Shown here piece by piece: positions 1 to 7,495 of a stretch of DNA of 43,175 nt (within the stretch, counting starts at the first letter, position 1; every line of letters starts with the position of its first letter). Made by a program: the position numbers and the translations under genes. Under the pieces are notes generated by a model. The model saw only the letters and a list, made by a program, of their open reading frames with translations, did no database searches and was not told the DNA's origin. The DNA lies in contig JAYWAL010000036.1 in assembly GCA_043782485.1 (NCBI GenBank), positions 1-43,175 on the forward strand, read 5' to 3'. This DNA comes from JANXUC01 sp043782485 (GTDB lineage: Bacteria; Acidobacteriota; Terriglobia; Terriglobales; Acidobacteriaceae).

Positions 1-105
1 CCAGCGGCCAACGATGGGATCTTTTCTTAGCTCGGGCACTCGGTTGCTCCCTTGGTTGCGATGCGAATGAAAACGTTGCGCAAACCCCTCATTTTACGAC
101 ACCGG

Positions 106-567
106 TTAGGAGACGGGGAATGCGTTTTTGAATAACTCCATTTGCGGTGAGCGCGCTGGTTCGAAATAGACGCTGAGAATATCGACACGCCATGTGGGCT
201 GGGTGCGGAGATGGTGAAGGTACTCGCGGGCCATGGCGATGAGCTCGCGCTGTTTTTCGCGATCGACGGCGAGATGCGCGGGCTTGACGTCGCGAGTGGT
301 GCGCGTTTTGACTTCGATGAAACAGAGCGTGTCTCCTTCCCAGGCGATGAGGTCGATTTCTCCGCGGCGCCGCGGCGAACGGAAATTTCTGGCGACGACG
401 ATATAGCCGAGCTGACGGAGATGGAAGTAGGCGACTTCCTCGCCGCGCTGCCCGGTCTTTTGGTGCTCAGGGATATCTTCGGCAGGGTTGGTGCGAGCGA
501 TGAGCCAATCGAGAGTTTGCAGGGTGACTTTGGTGAGGAGGCGTGGCATGGGTGAACCGGCGTGCAT
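106..567 (-). CDS. yraN: YraN/UPF0102 family putative endonuclease
   Basis: A 153-residue protein of the YraN (UPF0102) family, small proteins with a restriction-endonuclease-like fold whose role in bacteria is not settled. The signature is visible: a helix with TGQRGEEVAYFHLRQLGY, then RRRGEIDLIAWEGDTLCFIE followed by VKTR, which is the D-x(n)-E-x-K core of PD-(D/E)XK nucleases. There is a roughly 35-residue N-terminal extension before the conserved domain. A second ATG seven codons in (first base 549) would remove part of it, and neither start has a convincing ribosome site. It lies downstream of the MOSC gene on the same strand, with a gap of about 57 bases. Family assignment is firm; cellular role is not. 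Confidence 0.9.
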   Translation of the reverse strand: MHAGSPMPRLLTKVTLQTLDWLIARTNPAEDIPEHQKTGQRGEEVAYFHLRQLGYIVVARNFRSPRRRGEIDLIAWEGDTLCFIEVKTRTTRDVKPAHLAVDREKQRELIAMAREYLHHLRTQPTWRVDILSVYFEPARSPQMELFKNAFPVS

Positions 568-624
568 GGATTTGGGAGCTTGGCCCGGAGCCCTTAGGTT
601 TGCTTCACCAGTATAAGCCTGGAG

Positions 625-1083
625 CTAGAGCGAGATTGCGTCTCCCACTCGAATGGGGCCTTCGGTGACGATTTGCGCACGCAGCCCGGCGCGGTGCGTC
701 AGCGTTTTGATGACCGGCTGGCCAGTGAGGGCTTGCAGGTGGCTGCACGGCTCACAAAGGCGGATGCCGCGGACGCGCACGTTGCCGATTTGGAATTCCT
801 GGCCGACGAGCGGGTTCAGGGACACGCCGCGGGTGACGAGATTGCGGCGGCTTTCACCGGGAGTGAGCTTCAAACCGTGGTCCCGTTGGGCGGCCTCGAC
901 GGCCTCGGCCTCAATCAGGGTGAGTTCGAAATCCGGCTCCGGCTTGAAGAATGTTCCTTGCTTTTGCGCGTAGCGGTCGCCATCGAGGCCCACGCCGGGT
1001 ATGGCGTGGACCTCGGCGACTTCCTGCATGGGAGACTTGGCGGTCGGCGCGATGTGGATGGATTCAATTCGTCCGGCTGCCAT
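625..1083 (-). CDS. MOSC domain-containing protein
   Basis: A 152-residue stand-alone MOSC domain (molybdenum cofactor sulfurase C-terminal). Visible family marks are the N-terminal strand RIESIHIAPTAKSPM, the GVGLDGDRYA motif near residue 31, TLIEAEAVE, the NLVTRGVSLN segment, and the conserved cysteine pair in LCEPCSHLQ (Cys110, Cys113), which is proposed in the family to carry sulfur or bind a metal-sulfur group. Stand-alone MOSC proteins (YiiM/YuaD type) are linked to sulfur transfer or molybdenum-dependent N-hydroxy reduction, but the substrate here cannot be told. It lies between the aminotransferase and yraN, all on the minus strand with short gaps, so co-transcription is possible. Confidence 0.9.
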   Translation of the reverse strand: MAAGRIESIHIAPTAKSPMQEVAEVHAIPGVGLDGDRYAQKQGTFFKPEPDFELTLIEAEAVEAAQRDHGLKLTPGESRRNLVTRGVSLNPLVGQEFQIGNVRVRGIRLCEPCSHLQALTGQPVIKTLTHRAGLRAQIVTEGPIRVGDAISL

Positions 1084-1106
1084 GATTTTGTCTCCTGTGT
1101 TTCGAG

Positions 1107-2477
1107 TTACTTGCCGCTTTCGACTTTGGCGATCGCCTCTTCGAGGACCTCGACTGCGACATCGGCCTGTTCGCGGGTGACGACGAGCGGCGGCGCGATG
1201 CGCACCGTGCTGGGCCCGCAGCCGAGGAAGAGCACGCCCTTGGCGAACGCCTCTTCGACAATTTTGTCGCGGAGATCGGCACCGTACTCTTTTGTCTTTT
1301 GGTCTTTCACGATTTCGACGCCGATCATGAGGCCGCGTCCGCGAACGTCGCCGACGATCTTGTGTTTCTTCGGCCAGTCCGCCATGCGCTGGACCATGTG
1401 CGCGCCGACTTCGGCGGAATTCTTGAGCAGGCCTTCCTGCTCAATGACATCGAGCGTCGCCATGGCAGCGGCGATGCAGACGGGATTGCCGCCAAAAGTG
1501 GAAGCGTGCGAACCGGGAACCCAGTCCATGATTTCCGCACGCGACATGGTGACGCCGAGCGGCATGCCCGACGCAATGCCTTTGGCCATGCAGACGATAT
1601 CCGGCTGCACGCCGGTGTGCTCGACGGCGAACCACTTGCCGGTGCGGCCGATGCCGCTTTGCACTTCATCGACGACGAGCAGGATGCCGTGGCGGTCGCA
1701 GATGCGGCGCAGCTCCTGCATGAAAGGCGTTGGTGCGACGACGTAGCCGCCTTCACCCTGGACGGGCTCGACGAAAATGGCGGCGACTTCTTCCGGCGCT
1801 AGAACCGTCTTGAAGAGCTTCTCTTCAATAAAGCGGGCGCAGCCCAGGGCGAACTTTTCGGCGTCTTGCGGGCCACCGGAGCAGCCGCGGTAGACATCGG
1901 GATAGCGGACATGGGTGACGCCCGGCATGAGCGGGCCGAAGCGGCGCTTCTGCTGCGGCTTCGAGGCCGTCAGCGAGACTGCGCCCATGGTGCGGCCATG
2001 GAACGCGCCGAAGAAGGCGATGATGTTCTGGCGCTTGGTGTGATAGCGCGAGAGCTTTAGAGCGCACTCAATGGCTTCCGCGCCAGAGTTCCCATAATAG
2101 AACTTGTGCGGGCCCGGCATGGGAGCGACTTTGGAAAGGCGCTCGGCCAGCTCGACCATGCTGGAGTAATAAAAGTCGGTTCCCGACATGTGGATCAGCT
2201 CGGCAGCCTGCTTTTGAATGGCTTCGACCACGTGCGGATGACAGTGTCCAGTGGACGTGACGGCGATGCCGGCGGAGAAGTCGAAGAACTCGTTGCCATC
2301 GACGTCTTCCACAACAATGCCGCGTCCGCGCTTAGCTACCATCGGATACGAGCGGGTATACGACGGCGAAATCAGGCGCTCATCGCCTTCGAGTACAAGC
2401 TTGGCATTGGGCCCGGGCAGGGCGGTCTTAATCTTGGGGCCGGTCACGGTTGTGGGCGTCATGGTGTTGGTGAGCAT
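1107..2477 (-). CDS. class III PLP aminotransferase (acetylornithine/4-aminobutyrate type)
   Basis: A 456-residue fold-type I, class III aminotransferase. The PLP lysine is in CMAKGIASGMPLG (about Lys299), the pyridine-nitrogen aspartate in LLVVDEVQSGIGRTGKW (about Asp270), and the phosphate/aldimine region is YYGNSGAEAIECALKLSRY. EPVQGEGGYVV is characteristic of 4-aminobutyrate and acetylornithine aminotransferases. I chose the ATG at 2477 because GGAGG lies five bases upstream; an ATG four codons earlier lacks a site. The sequence alone cannot separate GABA, acetylornithine, ornithine or lysine specificity, and no argBC or gabD neighbour helps. The N-terminal stretch of about 30 residues before the domain is typical of GabT-like enzymes in this phylum (inference). 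Confidence 0.9.
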   Translation of the reverse strand: MLTNTMTPTTVTGPKIKTALPGPNAKLVLEGDERLISPSYTRSYPMVAKRGRGIVVEDVDGNEFFDFSAGIAVTSTGHCHPHVVEAIQKQAAELIHMSGTDFYYSSMVELAERLSKVAPMPGPHKFYYGNSGAEAIECALKLSRYHTKRQNIIAFFGAFHGRTMGAVSLTASKPQQKRRFGPLMPGVTHVRYPDVYRGCSGGPQDAEKFALGCARFIEEKLFKTVLAPEEVAAIFVEPVQGEGGYVVAPTPFMQELRRICDRHGILLVVDEVQSGIGRTGKWFAVEHTGVQPDIVCMAKGIASGMPLGVTMSRAEIMDWVPGSHASTFGGNPVCIAAAMATLDVIEQEGLLKNSAEVGAHMVQRMADWPKKHKIVGDVRGRGLMIGVEIVKDQKTKEYGADLRDKIVEEAFAKGVLFLGCGPSTVRIAPPLVVTREQADVAVEVLEEAIAKVESGK

Positions 2478-2489
2478 GGAATCCTCCAT

Positions 2490-2807
2490 CGGATGTTGGC
2501 TGAATGTGTAGGGCGGGCGAGCGCGCTGATCGTGTGTTGCGCTTCTAGAAATTGCGGGATCAACGAAGAGTAATTAGGCCGCGCTGAAGAGGCACGGTCG
2601 AGTCTGCGACGGCAACAGCGCCAGGTAGCCGCGCGGCCCCACGAAAACGGGACCGGACAGGGGCTTGTACCCGGGCTTAGGCGTATTGAGAAAAATTGCG
2701 CGCATGGACTGACTCGAATTCCATTCTATCGTGCCGATGCCAGTTTCGTAACCCCCAAAAAGGGGCTTGGAAACAAGGACTTAGCGTGGGGTCACAATTC
2801 TTGAGGG
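2490..2807. other. intergenic region upstream of aminotransferase, downstream of iscX
   Basis: A gap of about 318 bases between the aminotransferase start and the iscX stop. The only coding candidate is a 43-codon minus-strand reading frame at 2574-2705 that begins MRAIFLNTPKPGY; it lacks a clear ribosome site and I do not recognise it. A short imperfect G/C hairpin with an A5/T5 loop at about 2755-2772 could weakly terminate isc transcription, but it lacks a following U-run in the minus direction. No repeat of the families seen elsewhere is present. Confidence 0.4.
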
Positions 2808-3026
2808 CTAGCCCTGCGCGTCCTGGTACTCCTCGTGCCACGCCATTTGGATGGCTTCGAGCTTGGCTTCGTTCGACTTGGCGGGGTCGTCGGAGAATCC
2901 GGGAAGCTCGGTGACGTAGCGGTGCAGGTCGGTGAAGCGCACGGTGAGCGGATCGGTGCCAGGGTGCGCTTCGGTGAGGAGAATGCCGAGGTCTTCGGCG
3001 TCGGTCCAGGTCAATTCTTTAGGCAT
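2808..3026 (-). CDS. iscX: IscX, Fe-S cluster assembly adaptor
   Basis: A 72-residue acidic protein of the IscX (YfhJ) family. The sequence begins MPKELTWTDAEDLGILL and carries DPLTVRFTDLHRYV, then the tryptophan- and glutamate-rich end EAIQMAWHEEYQD, matching the family's size (about 66 residues) and helical layout. In E. coli IscX binds IscS and iron and tunes cysteine desulfurase activity, competing with frataxin. It is the last gene of the isc locus, exactly where it lies in E. coli. It is separated from fdx by about 120 bases that hold a long palindrome, so its expression may be set partly by that hairpin (inference). Confidence 0.95.
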   Translation of the reverse strand: MPKELTWTDAEDLGILLTEAHPGTDPLTVRFTDLHRYVTELPGFSDDPAKSNEAKLEAIQMAWHEEYQDAQG

Positions 3027-3060
3027 GGGTTCGGTCTCTCTGCGGGGGTGCTTTTAGCTT

Positions 3061-3143
3061 TGTCATTCCGACCGACGGGAGGAATCCGCTCTTGCTTTTC
3101 TGACTTAAGAAGTAGCGGACTCCTCCCGTTGGCCGAAATGACA
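3061..3143. repeat. 30-bp-arm palindromic repeat between fdx and iscX
   Basis: Left arm 3061-3090 and right arm 3114-3143 are inverted repeats matching at 26 of 30 positions, separated by a 23-base loop. The arm begins TGTCATTCCGACCGACGGGA, a sequence recurring in shortened form at about 13720, 14757 and 14798. In the minus-strand transcript (the isc mRNA direction) three of the four mismatches become G-U pairs, so the RNA can fold into a nearly continuous 30-bp stem. It is a REP-like intergenic element and may act as an mRNA stabiliser or partial terminator between fdx and iscX. Confidence 0.85.
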
Positions 3144-3149
3144 AACAAC

Positions 3150-3572
3150 TCAGTGCTCTTCGGAAACGTAGTTCCTATTCCAGGCCGGAATCTCAATGAC
3201 AATCCGCCCCGGCTTCTTGATCGCCGCCTGACAACCTAAGCGCGAGTTGAGCTGGAGGTCGGCGGCGCCGTCGAGCTTGTCGGCTTCGTCGTCTTCCATC
3301 TCCGTAACGCAGTCCGCGCCTTCTTTAATCCATACGTGGCACGTGGTGCAGGCGCAATTGCCGCCGCACGCGTGGTCGAGGTGGATACCGTTGTTGATGG
3401 CGATGTCGAGGAAGGACTCTTCCTTGCCGTGGTCTTTGTAGGGAAGTTGGCCGTGCTCGAAGGTGACAACCTTTCCTTCGGGCAGGAACGTGACTTCGAC
3501 GGTGTTGGGCCCGAGCGTTTGCGGCGTGTCCAGCGTGGCGATGCCGTGGGATTGCGATTTTTCTTCCGACAT
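3150..3572 (-). CDS. fdx: ISC-type [2Fe-2S] ferredoxin
   Basis: A 140-residue ferredoxin of the Isc/adrenodoxin class. The cluster ligands are in HACGGNCACTTCHVW: Cys69, Cys75 and Cys78 in the C-x5-C-x2-C pattern, with Cys114 in SRLGCQAAI as the fourth. TEMEDDEADKLD is the acidic recognition helix typical of the group. In the Isc pathway this protein supplies electrons for cluster assembly on IscU. It is about 30 residues longer than E. coli Fdx, mostly from an N-terminal extension before VEVTFLPEGK. It ends upstream of the palindrome and iscX and starts 30 bases after hscA. Extra cysteines Cys73 and Cys88 are common in relatives and are unlikely to be ligands. Confidence 0.96.
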   Translation of the reverse strand: MSEEKSQSHGIATLDTPQTLGPNTVEVTFLPEGKVVTFEHGQLPYKDHGKEESFLDIAINNGIHLDHACGGNCACTTCHVWIKEGADCVTEMEDDEADKLDGAADLQLNSRLGCQAAIKKPGRIVIEIPAWNRNYVSEEH

Positions 3573-3602
3573 AGTGCTCCTTGAAGTCTTTTAGCGAAAC
3601 TC

Positions 3603-5498
3603 TTACTCGAATTCTGCTTTGCCAATGGGGTGCGGTGCCGTGGGCCCTTCGCCCACGTTGGCCGTTTCCATGTTTTTGCCTTTGAGCGCATCGCCAACGG
3701 CAGTGGACATCATTAGTTCAGCAAGGCGCGTCGTGCCCTGGTTGAGCGTGTCGATGGCGCTGCGGATGGCGTGGAAGTCGGTGCCGTCTTTCACCGCGAT
3801 AAGAGCTTTTTCTTGAGCGGCGATTTGCTGCTTTTCTTGGGACCCGAGCTCCGACCACGCCGCCGTCTTGCGGCCCTTTTCCAGAGCCGCTAGGATTGTA
3901 TCCCCTTCGTTGCGGGCTTCGATGAGCTGGCGTTGTTCCAAATCCTGCTCTGCGTAGTCGAAGGACTCCAGAATCATGGTCTCGACTTGCTCGTCCGTGA
4001 GTCCGTAGCTGGGCTGCACGGAGACTTGCGCCTCCTGGCCGCTGCGCTGCTCGCGGGCCGAGACCTGCAGGATGCCGTTGGCGTCGATCAGCAATCGGAC
4101 TTCAATGCGGGGCAGGCCCGCGATCATGGGCGGGATGCCTTTCAGGTCAAAACGGGCCAGCGAGCGGCAATCCTTTGCCAGCTCTCGTTCTCCTTGCAGA
4201 ACGTGAATGGCGACGTTTACCTGGCCGTCCACGCCGGTGGTGAAGTGCTCCGTAGCCGACGCGGGGATGGTCGAGTTGCGGTGAATGATCTTGGCCACGA
4301 CTCCGCCCAGGGCTTCAATGCCCAGCGACAGAGGCGTTACGTCGAGCAGGAGCATGTTGTTGGTGGCTTCCGAGCCACCGCTCAGAATGCTGGCCTGCAC
4401 CGCCGCGCCGAGCGCGACCACCTCATCGGGATTCAGCTCTGTGTGCGGCTTGCGTTGGAACAGCTTTTCCACCAACTGCTGCACGCGGGGAATTCGCGTT
4501 GACCCGCCGACGAGAATAACTTCGTCAATCTGTTCCGGTTCGAGTCCGGCGTCTTTGAGGGCTTGCTTGCAGGGGCCGATCGTGCGCTGGATGACCGGCT
4601 CAATCAGGGCTTCGAAATCCTGGCGCGTAATTTTACGCTGATAGCGGTGGCCGCCCGGCAGCGGAATGTCCAACTTCACGGCGGGTTCTGAGGAAAGCAG
4701 AATCTTGGTGTCAATGACGGCCTTGCGGATGGCCTGCACGGCTTCAGCATTGCGGCGCAGATCAAGTTTCAAGTCCCCCGCGATGTCGTCGAGGGCGATG
4801 GTGATGAGCAGGTTGTCGATGTCGTCGCCGCCGAGGTGCGTATCGCCGTTGGTGGCGATGACCTCGAAAATGCCGTCGTGCAGTTTCAAAATAGAAATGT
4901 CAAATGTGCCGCCGCCGAAGTCATAGACTGCAACGATGCCGTTTTTCTTTTTGTCGAGGCCGTAGGCGAGCGCGGCTGCGGTTGGCTCGTTGACCAGGCG
5001 CAATACCTCGAGGCCCGCGATGCGGCCAGCGTCCTTCGTGGCCTGGCGCTGTGCGTCGTTGAAGTAGGCAGGCACGGTGATTACGGCTTTGGTCACGGGC
5101 GCGCCAAAATGCCGCTCCGCATTGTGCTTGAGCTGGCGCAGGATGAAGGCGGAAATTTCCGGCGGCGTGTAGGTCTTCGCGCCAAGCTGAATGCGGAGCA
5201 CTTCACCCGGAGCCAGGTCGCCGGCCAGACGGAACGGGAAGAACCTCAACTCGTCCTGCACGTCTTCCACGCCACGGCCCATCAGGCGCTTCACTGAGTA
5301 AATGGCGCGGTCGGGAGTCTCGATCAGATATTTGCGCGCGGAGTTCCCGACGATCGTTTGATCTTTCCCATCCAGCGCAACCACCGAGGGCACAAGGTTC
5401 AGCCCGTCCGCGCCGGGAATGACGGCTGGCGTCTCGCCTTCCATGAAGGCGATGAGCGAGTTGGTGGTGCCAAGGTCGATGCCTACGATTCGTTCCAT
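3603..5498 (-). CDS. hscA: HscA, Hsp70-type chaperone for Fe-S cluster transfer
   Basis: A 631-residue DnaK-like chaperone. The nucleotide-binding domain starts GIDLGTTNSLIAFMEG, with the phosphate-binding loops AVYDFGGGTFDISIL and VILVGGSTRIPRVQ; the interdomain linker and substrate domain follow from about NMLLLDVTPLSLGIEAL. Its length is closer to HscA (616) than DnaK (about 640), and it lacks DnaK's Gly/Met-rich EEVKD-type tail. In the Isc pathway HscA with ADP binds the LPPVK motif of IscU, which is present in the IscU encoded nearby, and drives release of the cluster. The start ATG lies 4 bases after the hscB stop, so the pair is almost certainly translationally coupled. The assignment rests on both sequence and locus position. 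Confidence 0.96.
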   Translation of the reverse strand: MERIVGIDLGTTNSLIAFMEGETPAVIPGADGLNLVPSVVALDGKDQTIVGNSARKYLIETPDRAIYSVKRLMGRGVEDVQDELRFFPFRLAGDLAPGEVLRIQLGAKTYTPPEISAFILRQLKHNAERHFGAPVTKAVITVPAYFNDAQRQATKDAGRIAGLEVLRLVNEPTAAALAYGLDKKKNGIVAVYDFGGGTFDISILKLHDGIFEVIATNGDTHLGGDDIDNLLITIALDDIAGDLKLDLRRNAEAVQAIRKAVIDTKILLSSEPAVKLDIPLPGGHRYQRKITRQDFEALIEPVIQRTIGPCKQALKDAGLEPEQIDEVILVGGSTRIPRVQQLVEKLFQRKPHTELNPDEVVALGAAVQASILSGGSEATNNMLLLDVTPLSLGIEALGGVVAKIIHRNSTIPASATEHFTTGVDGQVNVAIHVLQGERELAKDCRSLARFDLKGIPPMIAGLPRIEVRLLIDANGILQVSAREQRSGQEAQVSVQPSYGLTDEQVETMILESFDYAEQDLEQRQLIEARNEGDTILAALEKGRKTAAWSELGSQEKQQIAAQEKALIAVKDGTDFHAIRSAIDTLNQGTTRLAELMMSTAVGDALKGKNMETANVGEGPTAPHPIGKAEFE

Positions 5499-5502
5499 TT
5501 CT

Positions 5503-6243
5503 CTAACTCTCTAAAGCTTCATTTACATCGCGCACCAGATTGCGGATGTAGCTGCGGCGGTTGAGCGTGTCCACAAGCTGCTGGATCACGGGCTTGGTCC
5601 CATCCGCGGAGTCGCCTCCGGTTGCGTCCCACGCCGTCCAGCCCGCGCGTAGTTCCTGGTCGACCGCCGCGAGCTTTTCCTGCAAAGACTTCTTGTGTTC
5701 TGCAAGCTGCTCGATCAGGTCTGGGTCTTGTTCGCCCAGCTTCTTGTTCATGCGCAGCTCTTCAATCTGCATGTTCAGCTCAAAAACTTCTTCCAGCATG
5801 TCGGCGGGAACCACCTGCTTCTTGGTTTTCCCACTCGTCCGCGCCGCTTCGGTGGCTTGCGCGGACTGCTCGTCCAGGTCAACGCCCTGCAAACGAAGCA
5901 GATATTCGGTGCGAGCAATCGGGTCTTTCAAAGTCCGGTAAGCATCGTTGAGTTGCGAACTCTTTTCCAGGCTCCACTGCCGCTGTTCGGCTTCGCTGCT
6001 CTGCGCGTAGAGGTCAGGATGCAGCTTTCGGCTGAGTGCGTAAAAGTCCCGCTCGAGAGTCGCTACATCCAGATTCAATTTGCGCGGAAGCCCGAAGAAC
6101 GAAAAGTAATCCACCGGAGCTGCCGGTTGCACCTTCCCGCAAGACTGGCAGTAGTGCGCCGCTCGCATGGAGCCGCACGACCAGCAACTGGCAGTCTCCT
6201 GGTTGGAGACGATGGGCAGGGCGGACTGGGCGTTTTCAGGCAT
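5503..6243 (-). CDS. hscB: HscB, J-domain co-chaperone with N-terminal zinc-ribbon
   Basis: A 246-residue HscB. The J domain (about residues 45-115) has the essential HPD motif in SRKLHPDLYAQSS (75-77), and the C-terminal three-helix bundle that binds IscU covers about 140-246. Unlike E. coli HscB (171 residues) it has an N-terminal extension with four cysteines in CWSCG and YCQSCGKVQP (Cys20, Cys23, Cys32, Cys35), followed directly by DYFSFFGLP. This arrangement is the one known in eukaryotic HSC20, whose tetracysteine module binds a metal and helps stability. There is also a roughly 30-residue insertion rich in A, T, K and Q around 120-150 and a Gly/Asp-rich insertion near 205-217. It is followed at once by hscA. 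Confidence 0.95.
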   Translation of the reverse strand: MPENAQSALPIVSNQETASCWSCGSMRAAHYCQSCGKVQPAAPVDYFSFFGLPRKLNLDVATLERDFYALSRKLHPDLYAQSSEAEQRQWSLEKSSQLNDAYRTLKDPIARTEYLLRLQGVDLDEQSAQATEAARTSGKTKKQVVPADMLEEVFELNMQIEELRMNKKLGEQDPDLIEQLAEHKKSLQEKLAAVDQELRAGWTAWDATGGDSADGTKPVIQQLVDTLNRRSYIRNLVRDVNEALES

Positions 6244-6316
6244 TAAACAAGCTTTACGCTATAAGTTCCACGCGATCGCAGCTACAACCAGCACTCCATT
6301 CCGCGCATAACGCGAT

Positions 6317-6492
6317 TGTCATCCTGAGCCTAGCAACGTCTTCACGAAGTGAGGGCGTTGCGTAGTCGAAGGACCCCTGCGGCTGCCCGGAAGATGTACT
6401 TCGTGAACTGACTTGAGCGGTATCGGCGGGGCAGGGGTCATTCGACTGCGCATTCCCGCCCTTCGCGCGTGAATGCTGCGCTCAGGATGACA
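6317..6492. repeat. 176-bp element with 13-bp perfect terminal inverted repeats, between iscA and hscB
   Basis: The ends are TGTCATCCTGAGC (6317-6329) and its exact reverse complement (6480-6492). A second nested inverted repeat lies inside: TAGTCGAAGGACCCCTGC at about 6362-6379 pairs with GCAGGGGTCATTCGACTG at about 6431-6448. The outer and inner arms together give a cruciform-like layout. The TGTCATCCTGAGC core is a widespread REP-like sequence in several phyla (recalled knowledge). It sits within the isc operon and separates the scaffold genes (iscRSUA) from the chaperone genes (hscBA-fdx-iscX). Confidence 0.85.
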
Positions 6493-6520
6493 GTTCTTAA
6501 ACCTGTTACGACAAGAACCA

Positions 6521-6907
6521 CTACGACGAGAACGACGTCCCGCACCCGCATGACTTCTTTGCGTTCGGATTAACGAACACGAATTGCTGCTGCATCAAGG
6601 TTTCCTGATAATCGAGCACCATTCCGTGTAGATAAATAAATGACTTCGGGTCCACGAAGACGCGAATGTCGCCGTACTGGAACACGCGGTCGCGTTCCCG
6701 AGGCTGCGTGTCGAAGCGCACGTTGTAGCTCAAGCCCGAACAGCCGCCACCCTGCACGCCGAGCCGCACCCCGCCCTGCTCGGGCGAGATGCCTTCCTTG
6801 GCCAGTGCAATTCGCACTTTGCCCAACGCCTTCTCGGTGATCTCGATGCCTTTGACGCCGCTCTTAGCGGGCGTCTCAGGCTTCGCGGGTTCGGTGAGGA
6901 TCGTCAT
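6521..6907 (-). CDS. iscA: IscA-type A-type Fe-S carrier
   Basis: A 128-residue A-type carrier protein. The three cluster-binding cysteines are Cys56 in GGGCSGLSYNVRFD, and Cys120 and Cys122 in KKSCGCGTSFS at the C-terminus. The core begins IEITEKALGKVRIAL. I set the start at the ATG whose first base is 6907. An open frame continues upstream to 7291, but that part is antisense-frame sequence across iscU and has no family similarity. The protein has an N-terminal extension of about 20 Pro/Lys/Glu-rich residues compared with E. coli IscA (107). It follows iscU after 65 bases that hold a short G/C-rich repeat. IscA is thought to move clusters from IscU to [4Fe-4S] targets. Confidence 0.95.
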   Translation of the reverse strand: MTILTEPAKPETPAKSGVKGIEITEKALGKVRIALAKEGISPEQGGVRLGVQGGGCSGLSYNVRFDTQPRERDRVFQYGDIRVFVDPKSFIYLHGMVLDYQETLMQQQFVFVNPNAKKSCGCGTSFSS

Positions 6908-6916
6908 AAATACTCG

Positions 6917-6955
6917 TCGGGTGCCCCATCCTTGTCGCGTTAGCGACAGGGGGGG
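6917..6955. repeat. short GGGTGCCCC repeat between iscU and iscA
   Basis: The segment GGGTGCCCCATCCTTGTCGC followed by GTTAGCGACAGGGGGG recurs with few changes at about 22453-22495. Its CGC-GTTA-GCG centre gives a small hairpin (TGTCGCGTTAGCGACA) just upstream of iscA on the isc transcript. No coding potential is seen. Confidence 0.6.
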
Positions 6956-6972
6956 ATTTTCCAAGCCAACTA

Positions 6973-7398
6973 CTAGTTCACCTGCGCTGGCAATTCCGCC
7001 GTCACAGCCTTGGAAGCATCCTGCTTCTTCTTCCAGTCGCCAATAGCGGCGCGGATGGCGTCTTCCGCCAGCACCGAGCAGTGAATCTTCACCGGCGGCA
7101 ACGCCAGCTCTTTCACGATTTCGGTGTTCTTGATCTCGAGCGCCTCGGCAATCGTCTTGCCCTTCACCCATTCGGTGGCCAGCGAAGAAGAAGCAATAGC
7201 CGAGCCGCAGCCGAAGGTCTTGAACTTCGCGTCTTCGATCACGTTGGTCACGGGGTTGACCTTGATCTGCAGCTTCATCACGTCGCCGCATTCCGGAGCG
7301 CCCACCAGGCCTGTGCCCACGTCGGTGCTGTTCTTATCCATCGCGCCAACGTTGCGGGGGTGCGAGTAGTGGTCGAGAACCTTATCGCTGTATGCCAT
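6973..7398 (-). CDS. iscU: IscU, Fe-S cluster scaffold
   Basis: A 141-residue IscU. The three ligand cysteines are Cys37 (GAPECGDVM), Cys64 (FKTFGCGSAIASSS) and Cys107 (KIHCSVLAED), with the conserved Asp39 beside Cys37. The HscA-recognition motif LPPVK is intact at residues 100-104. The N-terminus AYSDKVLDHYSHPRNVG is the usual IscU start. The protein accepts sulfur from IscS and iron and builds [2Fe-2S] clusters, which HscA/HscB release. It lies about 100 bases downstream of iscS; the gap has no recognisable gene. Presence of LPPVK together with hscBA in the same locus shows that the chaperone branch is functional in principle. Confidence 0.97.
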   Translation of the reverse strand: MAYSDKVLDHYSHPRNVGAMDKNSTDVGTGLVGAPECGDVMKLQIKVNPVTNVIEDAKFKTFGCGSAIASSSLATEWVKGKTIAEALEIKNTEIVKELALPPVKIHCSVLAEDAIRAAIGDWKKKQDASKAVTAELPAQVN

Positions 7399-7495
7399 TG
7401 TCTTTCTCCTGATTACTTAAGATGCAAAACTCGAATCTTGGAATCAATCACGCAGGGCGGGCGCCCTCGCCTGCCCGCAAAACAAAACTCTGAAT

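Noticed and set aside
673..1746. 357-residue plus-strand open frame across the MOSC and aminotransferase genes
   Set aside because: It has no family pattern and runs opposite to two well-supported genes.
2574..2705. 43-codon minus-strand frame upstream of the aminotransferase
   Set aside because: No ribosome site, no recognisable motif; kept only as a note in the gap description.
6908..7291. N-terminal extension of IscA
   Set aside because: The extended frame overlaps iscU in another frame and has no similarity to A-type carriers; the ATG at 6907 gives a normal N-terminus.
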